Position numbers and translations under genes: made by a program | The notes under the pieces: model-generated | What the model was told of the DNA's origin: nothing | Database searches by the model: none | Seen by the model: the letters and a program-made list of their open reading frames with translations, nothing else | NCBI GenBank assembly: GCA_965232815.1 | Contig: OZ247427.1 | Location: forward strand, 1,550,001-1,614,000 | Length of the DNA stretch: 64,000 nucleotides | Direction: 5' to 3' | Source of the DNA: Bin87 sp026710825 | GTDB lineage: Bacteria; Chloroflexota; Dehalococcoidia; Lucifugimonadales; UBA3495 | Shown here: positions 16,935 through 24,833 of the stretch, piece by piece | Layout of the letters: each line of letters begins with the position of its first letter | How positions within the stretch are numbered: the stretch's first letter is position 1

Positions 16935-17317
16935 TTGCTGGAAACGTAGGTGTTCGCGGAGATCTTCTAGTTCCCATTCGGATGCTGGATGCGAACGGAC
17001 ACGTTCACCGTGTTGAAGCCGTGGTCGATACCGGCTTCAATGGCTACCTGGCCTTGCCATCTGATTTGATACACCAACTGGGGGCCTCCGCAACGGAACC
17101 GGTTGACATGGGATTGGCAACAGATCTGGTCGTTACCGTCGACTCATTCGAGGGTATTGTTCTGTGGAGGGGAGAAAGGCGATCCGTCGAGATACTGGAA
17201 GCCGAAGGCGATCCTCTCATAGGCACCGCTCTCCTTTGGGACAGCCTGCTCACTGCTGAAATGACTGACAACGGCGCGGTTACGATCGGCCCGCTGCCGG
17301 CGGGGATATCTGGATAG
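16931..17317 (+). CDS. Retropepsin-like aspartic protease-fold protein
   Basis: A 128-residue protein with the clan AA signature AVVDTGFNGYLALP (D33-T34-G35), the active-site loop of single-domain, dimeric retropepsin-type proteases, followed by a PLIGTALL segment like the second hydrophobic motif. The start is TTG 16931, overlapping the previous stop in CTTGA. With its partner it forms a two-gene unit wedged between hisH and hisA. Proteolytic activity and substrate are unknown. Confidence 0.75.
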   Translation: MIAGNVGVRGDLLVPIRMLDANGHVHRVEAVVDTGFNGYLALPSDLIHQLGASATEPVDMGLATDLVVTVDSFEGIVLWRGERRSVEILEAEGDPLIGTALLWDSLLTAEMTDNGAVTIGPLPAGISG

Positions 17318-17321
17318 ACGC

Positions 17322-18038
17322 ATGGAAATCATACCGGCAATCGACCTTCGCGGCGGCAACTGCGTTCGCCTGTATCAGGGCGACTACGAGCAGGAGACGG
17401 TGTTCTCCGATGACCCGCTGGGCGTGGCGGAACGCTGGCAGGCCGAGGGCGGCCAGCGCCTGCACATCGTTGATCTCGACGGCGCGCACTCCGGCAACCC
17501 GGCCAACCTGGCCGCCATCACGGCCATCACCCGCAGCCTGACCATACCCGTGCAGGTGGGAGGCGGCGTTCGCAGCGCGGACACGGCGGCCGGTCTGTTC
17601 GACGCTGGCGCGGCCCGTGTGGTGGTGGGAACCGCAGCCGTCTCCAACCCCGAACTGGTGGAGGAACTGTGCCGCCGGTTCGGCAGCGAGCGGGTGGTGG
17701 TGGCCTTGGACGCCCGCGACGGCCTGGTGGCGACGCACGGGTGGACTGAGACGTCGGAGATCACCGCCACCGACCTGGCGGGCCACATGGCAAACCTGGG
17801 CGTCGTTCGCCTGCTCTACACCGATATCTCTCGAGATGGCACGCTGGAGGAACCGAACTACGACGCCACGGCTGCGCTGGTTCGGGACAGTGGGCTCAAG
17901 GTGCTGTCCGCCGGCGGCGTTGGCGCGGCGGAGCACGTCGCGAAGCTGGTACCCACCGGCGCTGAGGCAACCATCATCGGGCGTGCGCTGTACACCGGCG
18001 ACATCACGATAGCCGAGGCGGTGGCGGCGGTGGAATAA
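17322..18038 (+). CDS. hisA: ProFAR isomerase
   Basis: A 238-residue (beta-alpha)8-barrel enzyme for the fourth step of histidine biosynthesis. Seen: IIPAIDLRGGNCVRL with D8, VQVGGGVRS, VVALDARDG with D130, YTDISRDGT, and the phosphate-binding end VLSAGGVG and IIGRALYTG. Complete and of standard length. It starts five bases after the retropepsin-like gene. A palindromic repeat that may act as a terminator follows directly. Confidence 0.95.
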   Translation: MEIIPAIDLRGGNCVRLYQGDYEQETVFSDDPLGVAERWQAEGGQRLHIVDLDGAHSGNPANLAAITAITRSLTIPVQVGGGVRSADTAAGLFDAGAARVVVGTAAVSNPELVEELCRRFGSERVVVALDARDGLVATHGWTETSEITATDLAGHMANLGVVRLLYTDISRDGTLEEPNYDATAALVRDSGLKVLSAGGVGAAEHVAKLVPTGAEATIIGRALYTGDITIAEAVAAVE

Positions 18039-18040
18039 AC

Positions 18041-18068
18041 GTAGGGGCGGATAATCATTCGCCCCTAC
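18041..18068. repeat. GTAGGGGCG palindromic repeat, perfect copy
   Basis: Arms GTAGGGGCG (18041-18049) and CGCCCCTAC (18060-18068) are exact complements around GATAATCATT. It lies between convergent hisA and LLM genes and could terminate both. Related palindromes occur at 2790-2814, 27578-27605 and 31395-31422. Confidence 0.8.
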
Positions 18069-18090
18069 ATATACTGCCGGTAATACGTGG

Positions 18091-19353
18091 TTAGTCGGCG
18101 GTGTTGGTTGCGGTCTCCGCGGCGGTGACGCTGTCCACGAAGGGCTGGTTGGTGCGGGGGTCCACCTCGAAAGGCGAGTAGAGTTCCAACTCCTTGCCCA
18201 TCTCGCGGACGGCAGGGATGACCTCCTCGCCCATGAGCCGCAGGCTGCGCATCTGGTCCTCGTGGGTCATGGCGCCGTCGCCGTCCCAGAAGAACACGCT
18301 GCCGGGGCGCAGGTATTCCAGCACCTCGCGGATCTTGGGGATGACCGTCTTGGGGGTGCCGGTGATGATGGTGCTGTCGGCAACCTGGTCCTCAAAGGGC
18401 CGGCGGTTGGTGCCGAAGCGTCCGGCGGGCCCGAAGGCGGCGGCGGACAGGCGGCGGGACGTGCGCGACGTGTGGCCCGGCAGGTTCATGATGGCGGGGT
18501 TGATGCCGCCCTCGTTGCCGGCCAGGAACGGGTTGCTGACGCCGGAGAGGTACTTGCGCCCGACTTCCTCGGCCAGTTCCTCGGTCTCGTCAACGTGAAC
18601 CTTCCACAGGTAGGCGACGTTCTGCGTACCGGACTCGTAGCCGTTTTCGGCGGCGGTGTCGTGGTAGAGCTGGAAGGCCTCGCGGGTGGGTTCCAGGCGG
18701 GTGGCGAGGAGAACCAGCGGGTAGCGATGCTCGGCGCACCACTTCACCGTCTCCACTGAAACGGTGGACGGAATCCAGATCTGCGGGTGCGGCTGTTGCA
18801 GCGGGCGGGCCCACGGGTTGACGTAGCGATAGTGGAAGTGCTTGCCCTCCCAGCGCCACGGGCCGTCCTCGGTCCACGCCTTGAGAATCAGGTCGTGGGC
18901 CTCCTCGAACCGCTCACGGTTGAAGTTGGGCGGCGAGTTGTGGGACCAACTCTCGCGTCCGCCGCCGCGCACGAAGCCAGACACCAGGCGGCCGTGGGAG
19001 ATCATGTCGATCATGGCCAGTTGCTCGGCCAGCCACAGGGGGTCATCCCAGATGGGCAGCACGTTGCCCAGGATGATGATCTTCACCTTTTCGGTGATGC
19101 GGGCCAGGATGGACGCGCCGACGTTGGTGACCCCCTGCATGCAGAAGGGCGTGGAGTGGTGCTCGTTGAGCATCACGGCGTCGAAGCCCATCTGCTCCGC
19201 GTACACCTTCTCGTCGAGGTAGCGGTTGTAGAGCTGGGCGCCCACTTGCGGTCGGTAGTGGCTGTTTGAGATGCCCAGGTCGGTGCTCTGGGTGCCCATC
19301 AGGCCGGACGATTCGTCCTGCCAGGGCTGCTCGGTGAAATGGCCAATCAGCAT
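18091..19353 (-). CDS. LLM-class flavin-dependent oxidoreductase
   Basis: A 420-residue luciferase-like monooxygenase-fold protein that would use reduced flavin or F420. Seen: EQMGFDAVMLNEHHSTPF, LGNVLPIWDDPLWLAEQLAMIDMIS in two stretches, GRLVSGFVRGGG, and the late GTPKTVIPKI. These are standard for the LLM family. The protein is longer than minimal members because of an insertion near 280-320 and a C-terminal tail. AAGGAG lies nine bases before ATG 19353. The substrate is unknown. Such paralogues are abundant in some Chloroflexota lineages. Confidence 0.9.
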   Translation of the reverse strand: MLIGHFTEQPWQDESSGLMGTQSTDLGISNSHYRPQVGAQLYNRYLDEKVYAEQMGFDAVMLNEHHSTPFCMQGVTNVGASILARITEKVKIIILGNVLPIWDDPLWLAEQLAMIDMISHGRLVSGFVRGGGRESWSHNSPPNFNRERFEEAHDLILKAWTEDGPWRWEGKHFHYRYVNPWARPLQQPHPQIWIPSTVSVETVKWCAEHRYPLVLLATRLEPTREAFQLYHDTAAENGYESGTQNVAYLWKVHVDETEELAEEVGRKYLSGVSNPFLAGNEGGINPAIMNLPGHTSRTSRRLSAAAFGPAGRFGTNRRPFEDQVADSTIITGTPKTVIPKIREVLEYLRPGSVFFWDGDGAMTHEDQMRSLRLMGEEVIPAVREMGKELELYSPFEVDPRTNQPFVDSVTAAETATNTAD

Positions 19354-19468
19354 AACGGCGGCTCCTTGGGTGCGCGTGCTTCAGGGATGACTGATGATGG
19401 CGGCAGTTTATCAGGGGCCACGTGCGGGGGCAAGGATGGGGGCAGTTCGCGGTGCGTTGCGGCTGGCG

Positions 19469-19945
19469 CTAGAGGCTTTGAGCCAGGTATTCCAGCTCGT
19501 CCAGCACTTCGGCAAAGGTCGGGAACTGATAGCGCTCCAAGCGTTCGTAGAGTATCTGCCTGCGGGTATCCGGGTTGTACACGCGGTGTATGTAATCGTC
19601 GGGGTCGGCGTGGAGGTTGTGGTACTTGAGCAGGGGATTACCGCCGGTTTGCCAGCCGATGTAGGCAAACCTGAAACAACGGACGCGGAGGGGGGTGTGT
19701 CCGGCATCGTATTCGAACCACTTGTCCACCCGCAAAACCACGTCCTTCTGGCAATACACCATGCCTCTCATCATGAGGTCGCCGGAAACGTCGTCAAATC
19801 TGAAATCGATAGTATCCCGATGCCGAACGATAAAGGGATTTTGCTCCAACTGGATGTCCTGGATAGTACGGTGGCGGTCTAAGGACTGCCATCCGTTTGG
19901 GTCCGCTCTTTGAGGGATTCCAAGGCGCGATAAGCGAAACACCAT
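19469..19945 (-). CDS. DUF6516-like putative toxin
   Basis: Up to 158 residues; the conserved part runs from about residue 27 to the end and reads like DUF6516 proteins: IVRHRDTIDFRFDD, the middle VLRVDKWFEYDAGH, then RVRCFRFAYIGW and DDYIHRVYN. Its 5' end overlaps the upstream antitoxin-like gene by about 67 bases. The true start could be shorter, but no better start codon with a ribosome-binding site is visible. DUF6516 proteins are predicted type II toxins, and the partner order fits. Confidence 0.6.
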   Translation of the reverse strand: MVFRLSRLGIPQRADPNGWQSLDRHRTIQDIQLEQNPFIVRHRDTIDFRFDDVSGDLMMRGMVYCQKDVVLRVDKWFEYDAGHTPLRVRCFRFAYIGWQTGGNPLLKYHNLHADPDDYIHRVYNPDTRRQILYERLERYQFPTFAEVLDELEYLAQSL

Positions 19946-20118
19946 TTAAGTACCTCGGCAGTTTCCTGCATTTCGCCCCATTCGATGAGCGCAGCCATTC
20001 GCTCGCTGGGCATTTCGTAGCGCTGTTCGTACTCAGCGATTTCGGCTTGCAGTTCCGCCATCATTTCGTCTCTGGAAACGTTGTGTACGGGGATACCCGC
20101 TTTTCCGGTGGTTGACAT
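19879..20118 (-). CDS. Putative antitoxin partner of the DUF6516-like gene
   Basis: A 79-residue acidic helical protein (MMAELQAEIAEYEQRYEMPS, then MAALIEWGEMQETAEVLKW). ATG 20118 is chosen over an upstream in-frame start because AGGAG lies about nine bases before it. It precedes and overlaps the DUF6516-like gene, the usual antitoxin-toxin order. No DNA-binding motif is obvious. Confidence 0.6.
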   Translation of the reverse strand: MSTTGKAGIPVHNVSRDEMMAELQAEIAEYEQRYEMPSERMAALIEWGEMQETAEVLKWCFAYRALESLKERTQTDGSP

Positions 20119-20269
20119 GGGCTGGTCTCCTTTCCTGCTCACTCACATTGTAACGGGCGGTCAATCGGCGTCAACGGGACGGGGACATGGAGGCTCGGTG
20201 TTGGTCGGCAATGGCCGCAGATCAGCACGGGCCGCAGATCAGGACGGGCCGGGATCGACGAGGGCATGG

Positions 20270-20602
20270 CTAGGGTGCAGGGGCGGGAAGGTCCCAGCGC
20301 AGGAATTTGTGGTAGCGGTCGTTACAGGCCCAGGGGAGGAGGCTCACGACAATCTCGCAGGGTTCGGGGACGTCGCCCTGGCGTCGGGTGTCGTCGAGGT
20401 AGCGGTGGAGGCTAGCGAAGGTGGGGAGGCGGAGGCCGGCATCAGCGATGCGCCCGATGACGTCGGCGGGGTTGGGAGGTTGAGAGGGATCCCAGTGGTC
20501 GCCGACGGCTTCGGCGATGCGACGGAGTTTGATGATGGTGAGTTCGGGGGCGAACCTGCGCTTGAGGACGTTGACGCGGCGGCGGATTTGGGAGACGGTC
20601 AT
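20270..20602 (-). CDS. Hypothetical protein
   Basis: A 110-residue basic protein (MTVSQIRRRVNVLKRRFAPE, then LPTFASLHRYLDDTRRQGD, ending FLRWDLPAP). I do not recognise the family. It lies in the same orientation downstream of an HTH/small-terminase-like gene, so a phage or mobile-element role is possible. Just before its 5' end on this strand the sequence is rich in AGGATT-type dispersed repeats. Confidence 0.5.
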   Translation of the reverse strand: MTVSQIRRRVNVLKRRFAPELTIIKLRRIAEAVGDHWDPSQPPNPADVIGRIADAGLRLPTFASLHRYLDDTRRQGDVPEPCEIVVSLLPWACNDRYHKFLRWDLPAPAP

Positions 20603-20715
20603 GGGATTGCCTCGTAATTGTCAGAATCAGGATTTTCGGGATCAGAGGATCGGCAGGATTTGATCCGGAATCCAGGAAATCTTTGCTTTGTTCACGGTTG
20701 CCGGTTGGCAGGCTT

Positions 20716-20745
20716 CCTGGATACCGGCTTTCGCCGGTATGACGG
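20716..20745. repeat. Dispersed CTGGATACCGG...CCGGTATGACGG palindromic repeat
   Basis: The stem ATACCGGC/GCCGGTAT is flanked by CTGG and GACGG. The same flanks with a different, compensated stem (ATTCCCGC/GCGGGAAT) occur at 23254-23283. Preserved pairing with changed bases is typical of a structured dispersed repeat. Confidence 0.6.
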
Positions 20746-20838
20746 TTTGCGTTCGGCACGAGGGTTTTGGTTTGAGATGCGTACCTGAAACCTGCACAGT
20801 TACGCTCGCAATGACAGGTTGCGCCAAGTGGGTAGGCA

Positions 20839-21381
20839 TCAGGGTTGTTGGAGGAGGCTGATGGCGGTTTCGAGGTTATCGAGGTCAGAGCGGAGGTTTT
20901 CGAGTTCGGTGGCGCGGAGGTTGAAGGAGAGGGCGTAGTTTACGGCGCGGAGACGAATGGCCGGGTCGGGATTCTGCATGGCGTCGGCGAGGACGGAGAC
21001 GCAGAGCGGGGTGAGAGCGAGGAGTTTCTGGCGGGCGATGTTGGCGGATTGGCGACGGAGTTCGGCGAGGCAGTCACTGAAGGCGGGGTCTTTGAGCCAG
21101 CGGCGGAGGGTGGACTCGCCGACACCGGCGGCGCGGGCGGCCTGGGCGATGGTCGGGAAACAGGCGACGATGGGGAGGGCCGCCTGCTGGCGTGGTGAAA
21201 GGGCGGAAAGATCGATTTCCCGTTCATTTCCGCTCATTTCCGCCAATTCCGGTAGGGCATTGGGCGAGCCGCCCGGGTGAATGGGAGCCGCGAGGAGCGT
21301 TCTGGGGGCGTGATCGGTGGTTCTGGCGGGCAGATGAGCGGGTTTGGGGGAGCGATGTTTGCGGTGTTTGGACGTGGGCAT
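20839..21381 (-). CDS. HTH protein resembling phage small terminase/phBC6A51-type
   Basis: A 180-residue protein with start ATG 21381. After a basic, proline-rich N-terminal tail it has LSPRQQAALPIVACFPTIAQ and AARAAGVGESTLRRWLKDPAF (residues about 65-107), a helix-turn-helix of the type in phBC6A51-like and small-terminase proteins. A helical C-terminus ends in LENLRSDLDNLETAISLLQQ, probably a coiled coil for oligomerisation. A large terminase and a portal occur 9 kb away on the other strand, so it may be a stray packaging component or a regulator of an old prophage. Confidence 0.55.
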   Translation of the reverse strand: MPTSKHRKHRSPKPAHLPARTTDHAPRTLLAAPIHPGGSPNALPELAEMSGNEREIDLSALSPRQQAALPIVACFPTIAQAARAAGVGESTLRRWLKDPAFSDCLAELRRQSANIARQKLLALTPLCVSVLADAMQNPDPAIRLRAVNYALSFNLRATELENLRSDLDNLETAISLLQQP

Positions 21382-22089
21382 TGGATGGCTCGGGGCGTGG
21401 GTGGCGGTTGGATTCAGGCTATTAGTAGATATGGTAAGGATGGGTGAAAGGTGAGGGCAAGGGGGAAGTGTCAGTGGGCGAACGCGTCTAAAGCGACGAT
21501 GGGAGGGACGTTGAAGTTGGCAGTAATCAACGGTGAATTTTACCGGGATAAACAGGATGAACGGGATAGACAGGATATTTTGAGCCGGGGTTTTCGGATG
21601 ACAGGCGGGTGGCGCAGAGGTGCAGACGCGGAGATGGAGACGCGTTATCAGCAACTGGAATGTAATCTCGTTGTTATTATTGAGGCAGTTGAAGATGCGA
21701 TTGCCCTGGGGAGTGTTAGTGGATGGTTATTCGGGAGAGCAAGCGGGTACCCGTGCGCGGGGCTACGGACTGGGATAGTCCCGACTGCTGCTGAAACGCA
21801 TGATGCGCAGGTGCGTCAGCGGGGGTCCTTCCGGCAGGGCCAAAGCTTTCATAGGGATGGGCGATGGGCTCAGTTTAGCCGGGCCGGTTGCGGGGGTAAG
21901 GATGGAAGGTTCACCCATCATCGGGGCCCACTCGACCGAACTGATCCCAGAACGTGAGGGATGTGAGCCTGCAAATTACCGGATGTCAAACAGACGCGGT
22001 AAAATGGAATAGAGAGAGGTTGAGCCGGATGTTGCGACCATAGGGCTCGGTTGCGACCACTGATCACCCCCTCAGGGAGCTTAGTGATA
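21382..22089. other. About 700 bases without a convincing gene
   Basis: It contains a GGGATAAACAGGAT-style dispersed repeat near 21543-21577 and lower-GC sequence. The small ORFs here show no motifs and mostly reflect the opposite strand. It probably includes the promoter for the HEPN-like gene. Confidence 0.4.
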
Positions 22090-22968
22090 ATGCCGCTAAA
22101 CAATGTAAATGTAGACGTATGGAAGGTGCACGTATCGGCGGATCTAAGGTATGCCCTTGATGAGTTGGAGAGACCATCGAGCGATAGACGTGGCCGCTTG
22201 AAGGATGCACAAGGATTAGATGGGGAATCCGAAGACAACCCTCTCGAAGGTCTTCTTCAGATTGCGCACGCCTTTGGCGCATACCCAAAGGCTAAGTTAA
22301 GGGCGGAGACGAGGATCGCTCACGAAGGAATCGAGAAGGGCCTAAAAGCGCTTCTGATAGACAGCGGCTTGTCAGAGCCAAAAGTTCGTGCCCGCGGGCA
22401 CGAACTACACCTGCTGTTGGAAGATGTTCGACAACACCATCCAACAGCATTCAATGAACTAGAACGGTGTTTCAACAGCACAATCCAGTACTTGGAAAGC
22501 GTCACATCCCTCAAGCACAACACAAACATCGTTGAATATTTTCAAGAGCATGGCAGAGCTAAAGTCCTCGAAGTAAGCAGGTACGAGAGCCTCGAGGGTC
22601 GTGACAACGCGCATTGGGGGATGATTGGCCTAGTCTACCGCGAGATTATACGTGCGCTACTGTTGCTCATGTTTGGCTTAACTCCAAAAGACATAGTCTC
22701 TCGTGTCGAGGATGGGATAAGAGAAGCAGTACTAGTCGCGAGCGATCTTGATCCGGCGTGGGATGCAGCAGAATGGGTAAGTCAGGGGCCTGTTCGACCA
22801 CGACTGGAAGCCGTCGAAAACCTAAACAACAATAAAGTGCTCCTTGCTGCGGTGCGGAGGTGTGCAAGGGAATCTACAGATAACGGGACGCGGTCTTGGG
22901 CCAAGATGCTTAGGAGCAAGAGCATCTCTGCGAGAAAAAAGGCACGAGCTGAGAACCGGATCAGATAA
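22090..22968 (+). CDS. HEPN-like domain protein of unknown function
   Basis: A 292-residue protein; ATG 22090 is preferred because AGGGAG lies about eleven bases upstream. Residues about 68-140 (RIAHEGIEKGLKALLIDSGL, then GHELHLLLEDVRQ) have the helical look of HEPN domains. The rest is helical and rich in Arg/Lys toward the end. Codon use is visibly less GC-rich than its neighbours (many A/T third positions), which suggests recent transfer. No partner nucleotidyltransferase lies nearby. HEPN RNase or abortive-infection roles are possible but unproven. Confidence 0.55.
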   Translation: MPLNNVNVDVWKVHVSADLRYALDELERPSSDRRGRLKDAQGLDGESEDNPLEGLLQIAHAFGAYPKAKLRAETRIAHEGIEKGLKALLIDSGLSEPKVRARGHELHLLLEDVRQHHPTAFNELERCFNSTIQYLESVTSLKHNTNIVEYFQEHGRAKVLEVSRYESLEGRDNAHWGMIGLVYREIIRALLLLMFGLTPKDIVSRVEDGIREAVLVASDLDPAWDAAEWVSQGPVRPRLEAVENLNNNKVLLAAVRRCARESTDNGTRSWAKMLRSKSISARKKARAENRIR

Positions 22969-23102
22969 AATCCGATTCGGCTCCTACTATTTCCGGAACG
23001 CGGCCGGCAGCGGTAATCGGGTTGCCCATCTGCAAGCTCAGGTGCCCCTCGATAAGCTGGGTGTTGTGGGAGCGCGCGTGACATCCGTACAGCATCCGGC
23101 AC

Positions 23103-23482
23103 AGTAGGTCGCCAATCTCACTATTGGCGCTCGGGGCACTATGCCTAGGGGGGCGCTGGGTAACCACCGTTCTTGCCGTCAATCACACGTTGCTTGCGCC
23201 AGTGTCGCATCAGCCCTCTTGAAAATGCAGTTCCGCCTCCCGGCCACCCACCCCCTGGATTCCCGCGAAAGCGGGAATGACGGGTGAGCGTCCTGTCTAA
23301 TTCGATGGCAAGGTCGTGGCCTGGGCCTGCGTGATGAGCATCGCGCTCAGTAGGTCTCCAAGCTCGTCCATTGGCGCTCGGGGCACTATGCCTAGCGGGC
23401 GCGCTGCGTAACGACCGGTCTTGCCGTCAATCGCCCGTTGCTTATGACAGTGCAGCATGTCCGCCGCGTCAGCCCTGTTGAG
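23103..23482. repeat. Two diverged copies of a ~120-base block
   Basis: Copies at about 23103-23222 and 23349-23482 share GGCGCTCGGGGCACTATGCC, CTTGCCGTCAATC and CGTTGCTT, with a one-base length difference in the middle. On the minus strand copy 1 is open for 73 residues (22961-23182, MTARTVVTQR...), while copy 2 is frameshifted. They look like a local duplication of a small gene or its remnant. Function unknown. Confidence 0.5.
23254..23283. repeat. Dispersed CTGGATTCCCG...CGGGAATGACGG palindromic repeat
   Basis: The stem ATTCCCGC/GCGGGAAT around a short GAAA-type loop, flanked by CTGG and GACGG. It is the second member of the family at 20716-20745. It lies between the two copies of the duplicated block. 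Confidence 0.6.
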
Positions 23483-24110
23483 TAGGCTCCCCGGGTCCCC
23501 GGTCCCGTTCCATGGGGTGGTTGGCCATGCGGTTTTGGGCGGCTAGCTCGGCTGTTTTTGCGATGCGCGCTGCCCTGGTTTCGGGTTTGCGGGCTGACTT
23601 GATCCACCAGAGGATGTTCTTTCTGGACGACGGCGTGAAGTTGTCGAAGCAGGCGCGGGCTGTTTCGTTATCCCCCAGCGCGGTCGCCAGGTCGGGCGGG
23701 ATTACCAGGTCCTCGACCTCGTCGTACACCGTCCACGCGCCGTTGGATTGCGCCGCCGCGACGACCCGGGCGCCCGCCTCCATCATCCGGCCCTGCTTCA
23801 TCAGGCGCACGGCCTTGTCCTTGTTGATGCGCGACCACGGACTCCTGGGATTCCTGCGGGTGAACAGCCGCATGGCCTGCTCGTCGTCTATTGTGTTGAC
23901 CCTGGAGTCGATCCACCCGAAGCACAGCGCCTCGTCCACGGTGTCGGTGTAAGGGATAAAGGGCTTTCCGGTGGCCTTTTTCCACGAGACCAGCCAGACG
24001 CCGGCGGAGTCTCCGTGGTTCTGCGCCAACCACGTGCGCCACTCCTCCTGCGTCTCAACCAGAAGGAGTGGCCGCCCATCGCTGGGGTGGGCGCCAATTT
24101 GTTCGATCAT
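23469..24110 (-). CDS. YdeI/OmpD-associated family protein
   Basis: A 213-residue protein of the YdeI-like group. Seen: WLAQNHGDSAGVWLVSWKKA, TVDEALCFGWIDS, QAMRLFTRRNPRSPWSRINK, and the late FDNFTPSSRKNILWWIKSAR, RIAKTAELAAQN, all standard for the family. GGGGCAGG precedes ATG 24110. The biochemical role is not established; some members are linked to resistance to antimicrobial peptides. The 3' end overlaps the second copy of the duplicated block by about 14 bases. Confidence 0.85.
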   Translation of the reverse strand: MIEQIGAHPSDGRPLLLVETQEEWRTWLAQNHGDSAGVWLVSWKKATGKPFIPYTDTVDEALCFGWIDSRVNTIDDEQAMRLFTRRNPRSPWSRINKDKAVRLMKQGRMMEAGARVVAAAQSNGAWTVYDEVEDLVIPPDLATALGDNETARACFDNFTPSSRKNILWWIKSARKPETRAARIAKTAELAAQNRMANHPMERDRGPGEPTQQG

Positions 24111-24128
24111 CAACCTGCCCCGGCGTCG

Positions 24129-24833
24129 TTACGCCGGGCACATCATACCAGCCAACTCCGCCAGGTCGGACACCTCCAGGTCGGGCACGGCGTCGGTCTG
24201 CCGCGTGCCGCCGCCCCGATCCGGCCGGTTCACCCACACGCTGGCGATGCCCATCCGGTTGGCCGGCCCGATGTCGTGGTACAGGCTCTCCCCGATGTGC
24301 AGCCAGCTGTCCTTGCCGCATCCCATGCGTTCCAGCGCGGCGTGAAAACTGCTCAGGTCGGGCTTGTAGGCGCGCACCTGCTGCGACGTGATCACCGCGT
24401 CGAAATCGATGCCAAGAGCGCGGGCGGAGCCGGCGAACAGGTCGTCGTCCACGTTGGAGATGATCGCCAGCTTGTAGCGCGATTGCAGCGTGTTCAGCGC
24501 GGCTGACGCATCCGGAAACACCGGCCAGTGGGGCAGGCTGTCCGCCAGGCATCCCAACTCAGACTCGCTGAAACCCAGGCCCAGTTCTTCGCCCATCAAC
24601 GCCATCACGGCGCGCAGCGCGCTGCGGTACTCCCGGTATCCCTGAGCCGTCTGCGCTCGCGGCTCCAGGTCCGAAAACAGCCCCAGGATCTCCGCTGGCG
24701 TCCTGGATACGCCGTGGGACTCCAACGCCTGCGCGACCGCCGTCGAGATCCCCGTCTCCCAGTCAACCAGCGTGCCGTAGCAGTCGAAGCTCAACCATTC
24801 GTAGCGGTTGCAATCAAGCACTTTTGGATCCAT
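24129..24833 (-). CDS. HAD-family hydrolase, haloacid-dehalogenase type II-like
   Basis: A 234-residue HAD hydrolase starting MDPKVLDCNRYEWLSFDCYG, with D17 as nucleophile in FDCYGTLVDWE. Motif II is AIISNVDDD, motif III lies around YKPDLSSF, and motif IV is near HIGESLYHDIGPANRMG. The cap helix and length fit the type II dehalogenase subgroup, though the substrate may be another small organic acid or phosphate. A longer frame starts upstream inside the ATP-grasp gene; ATG 24833 overlaps that gene by only 20 bases and better fits family length. Confidence 0.85.
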   Translation of the reverse strand: MDPKVLDCNRYEWLSFDCYGTLVDWETGISTAVAQALESHGVSRTPAEILGLFSDLEPRAQTAQGYREYRSALRAVMALMGEELGLGFSESELGCLADSLPHWPVFPDASAALNTLQSRYKLAIISNVDDDLFAGSARALGIDFDAVITSQQVRAYKPDLSSFHAALERMGCGKDSWLHIGESLYHDIGPANRMGIASVWVNRPDRGGGTRQTDAVPDLEVSDLAELAGMMCPA

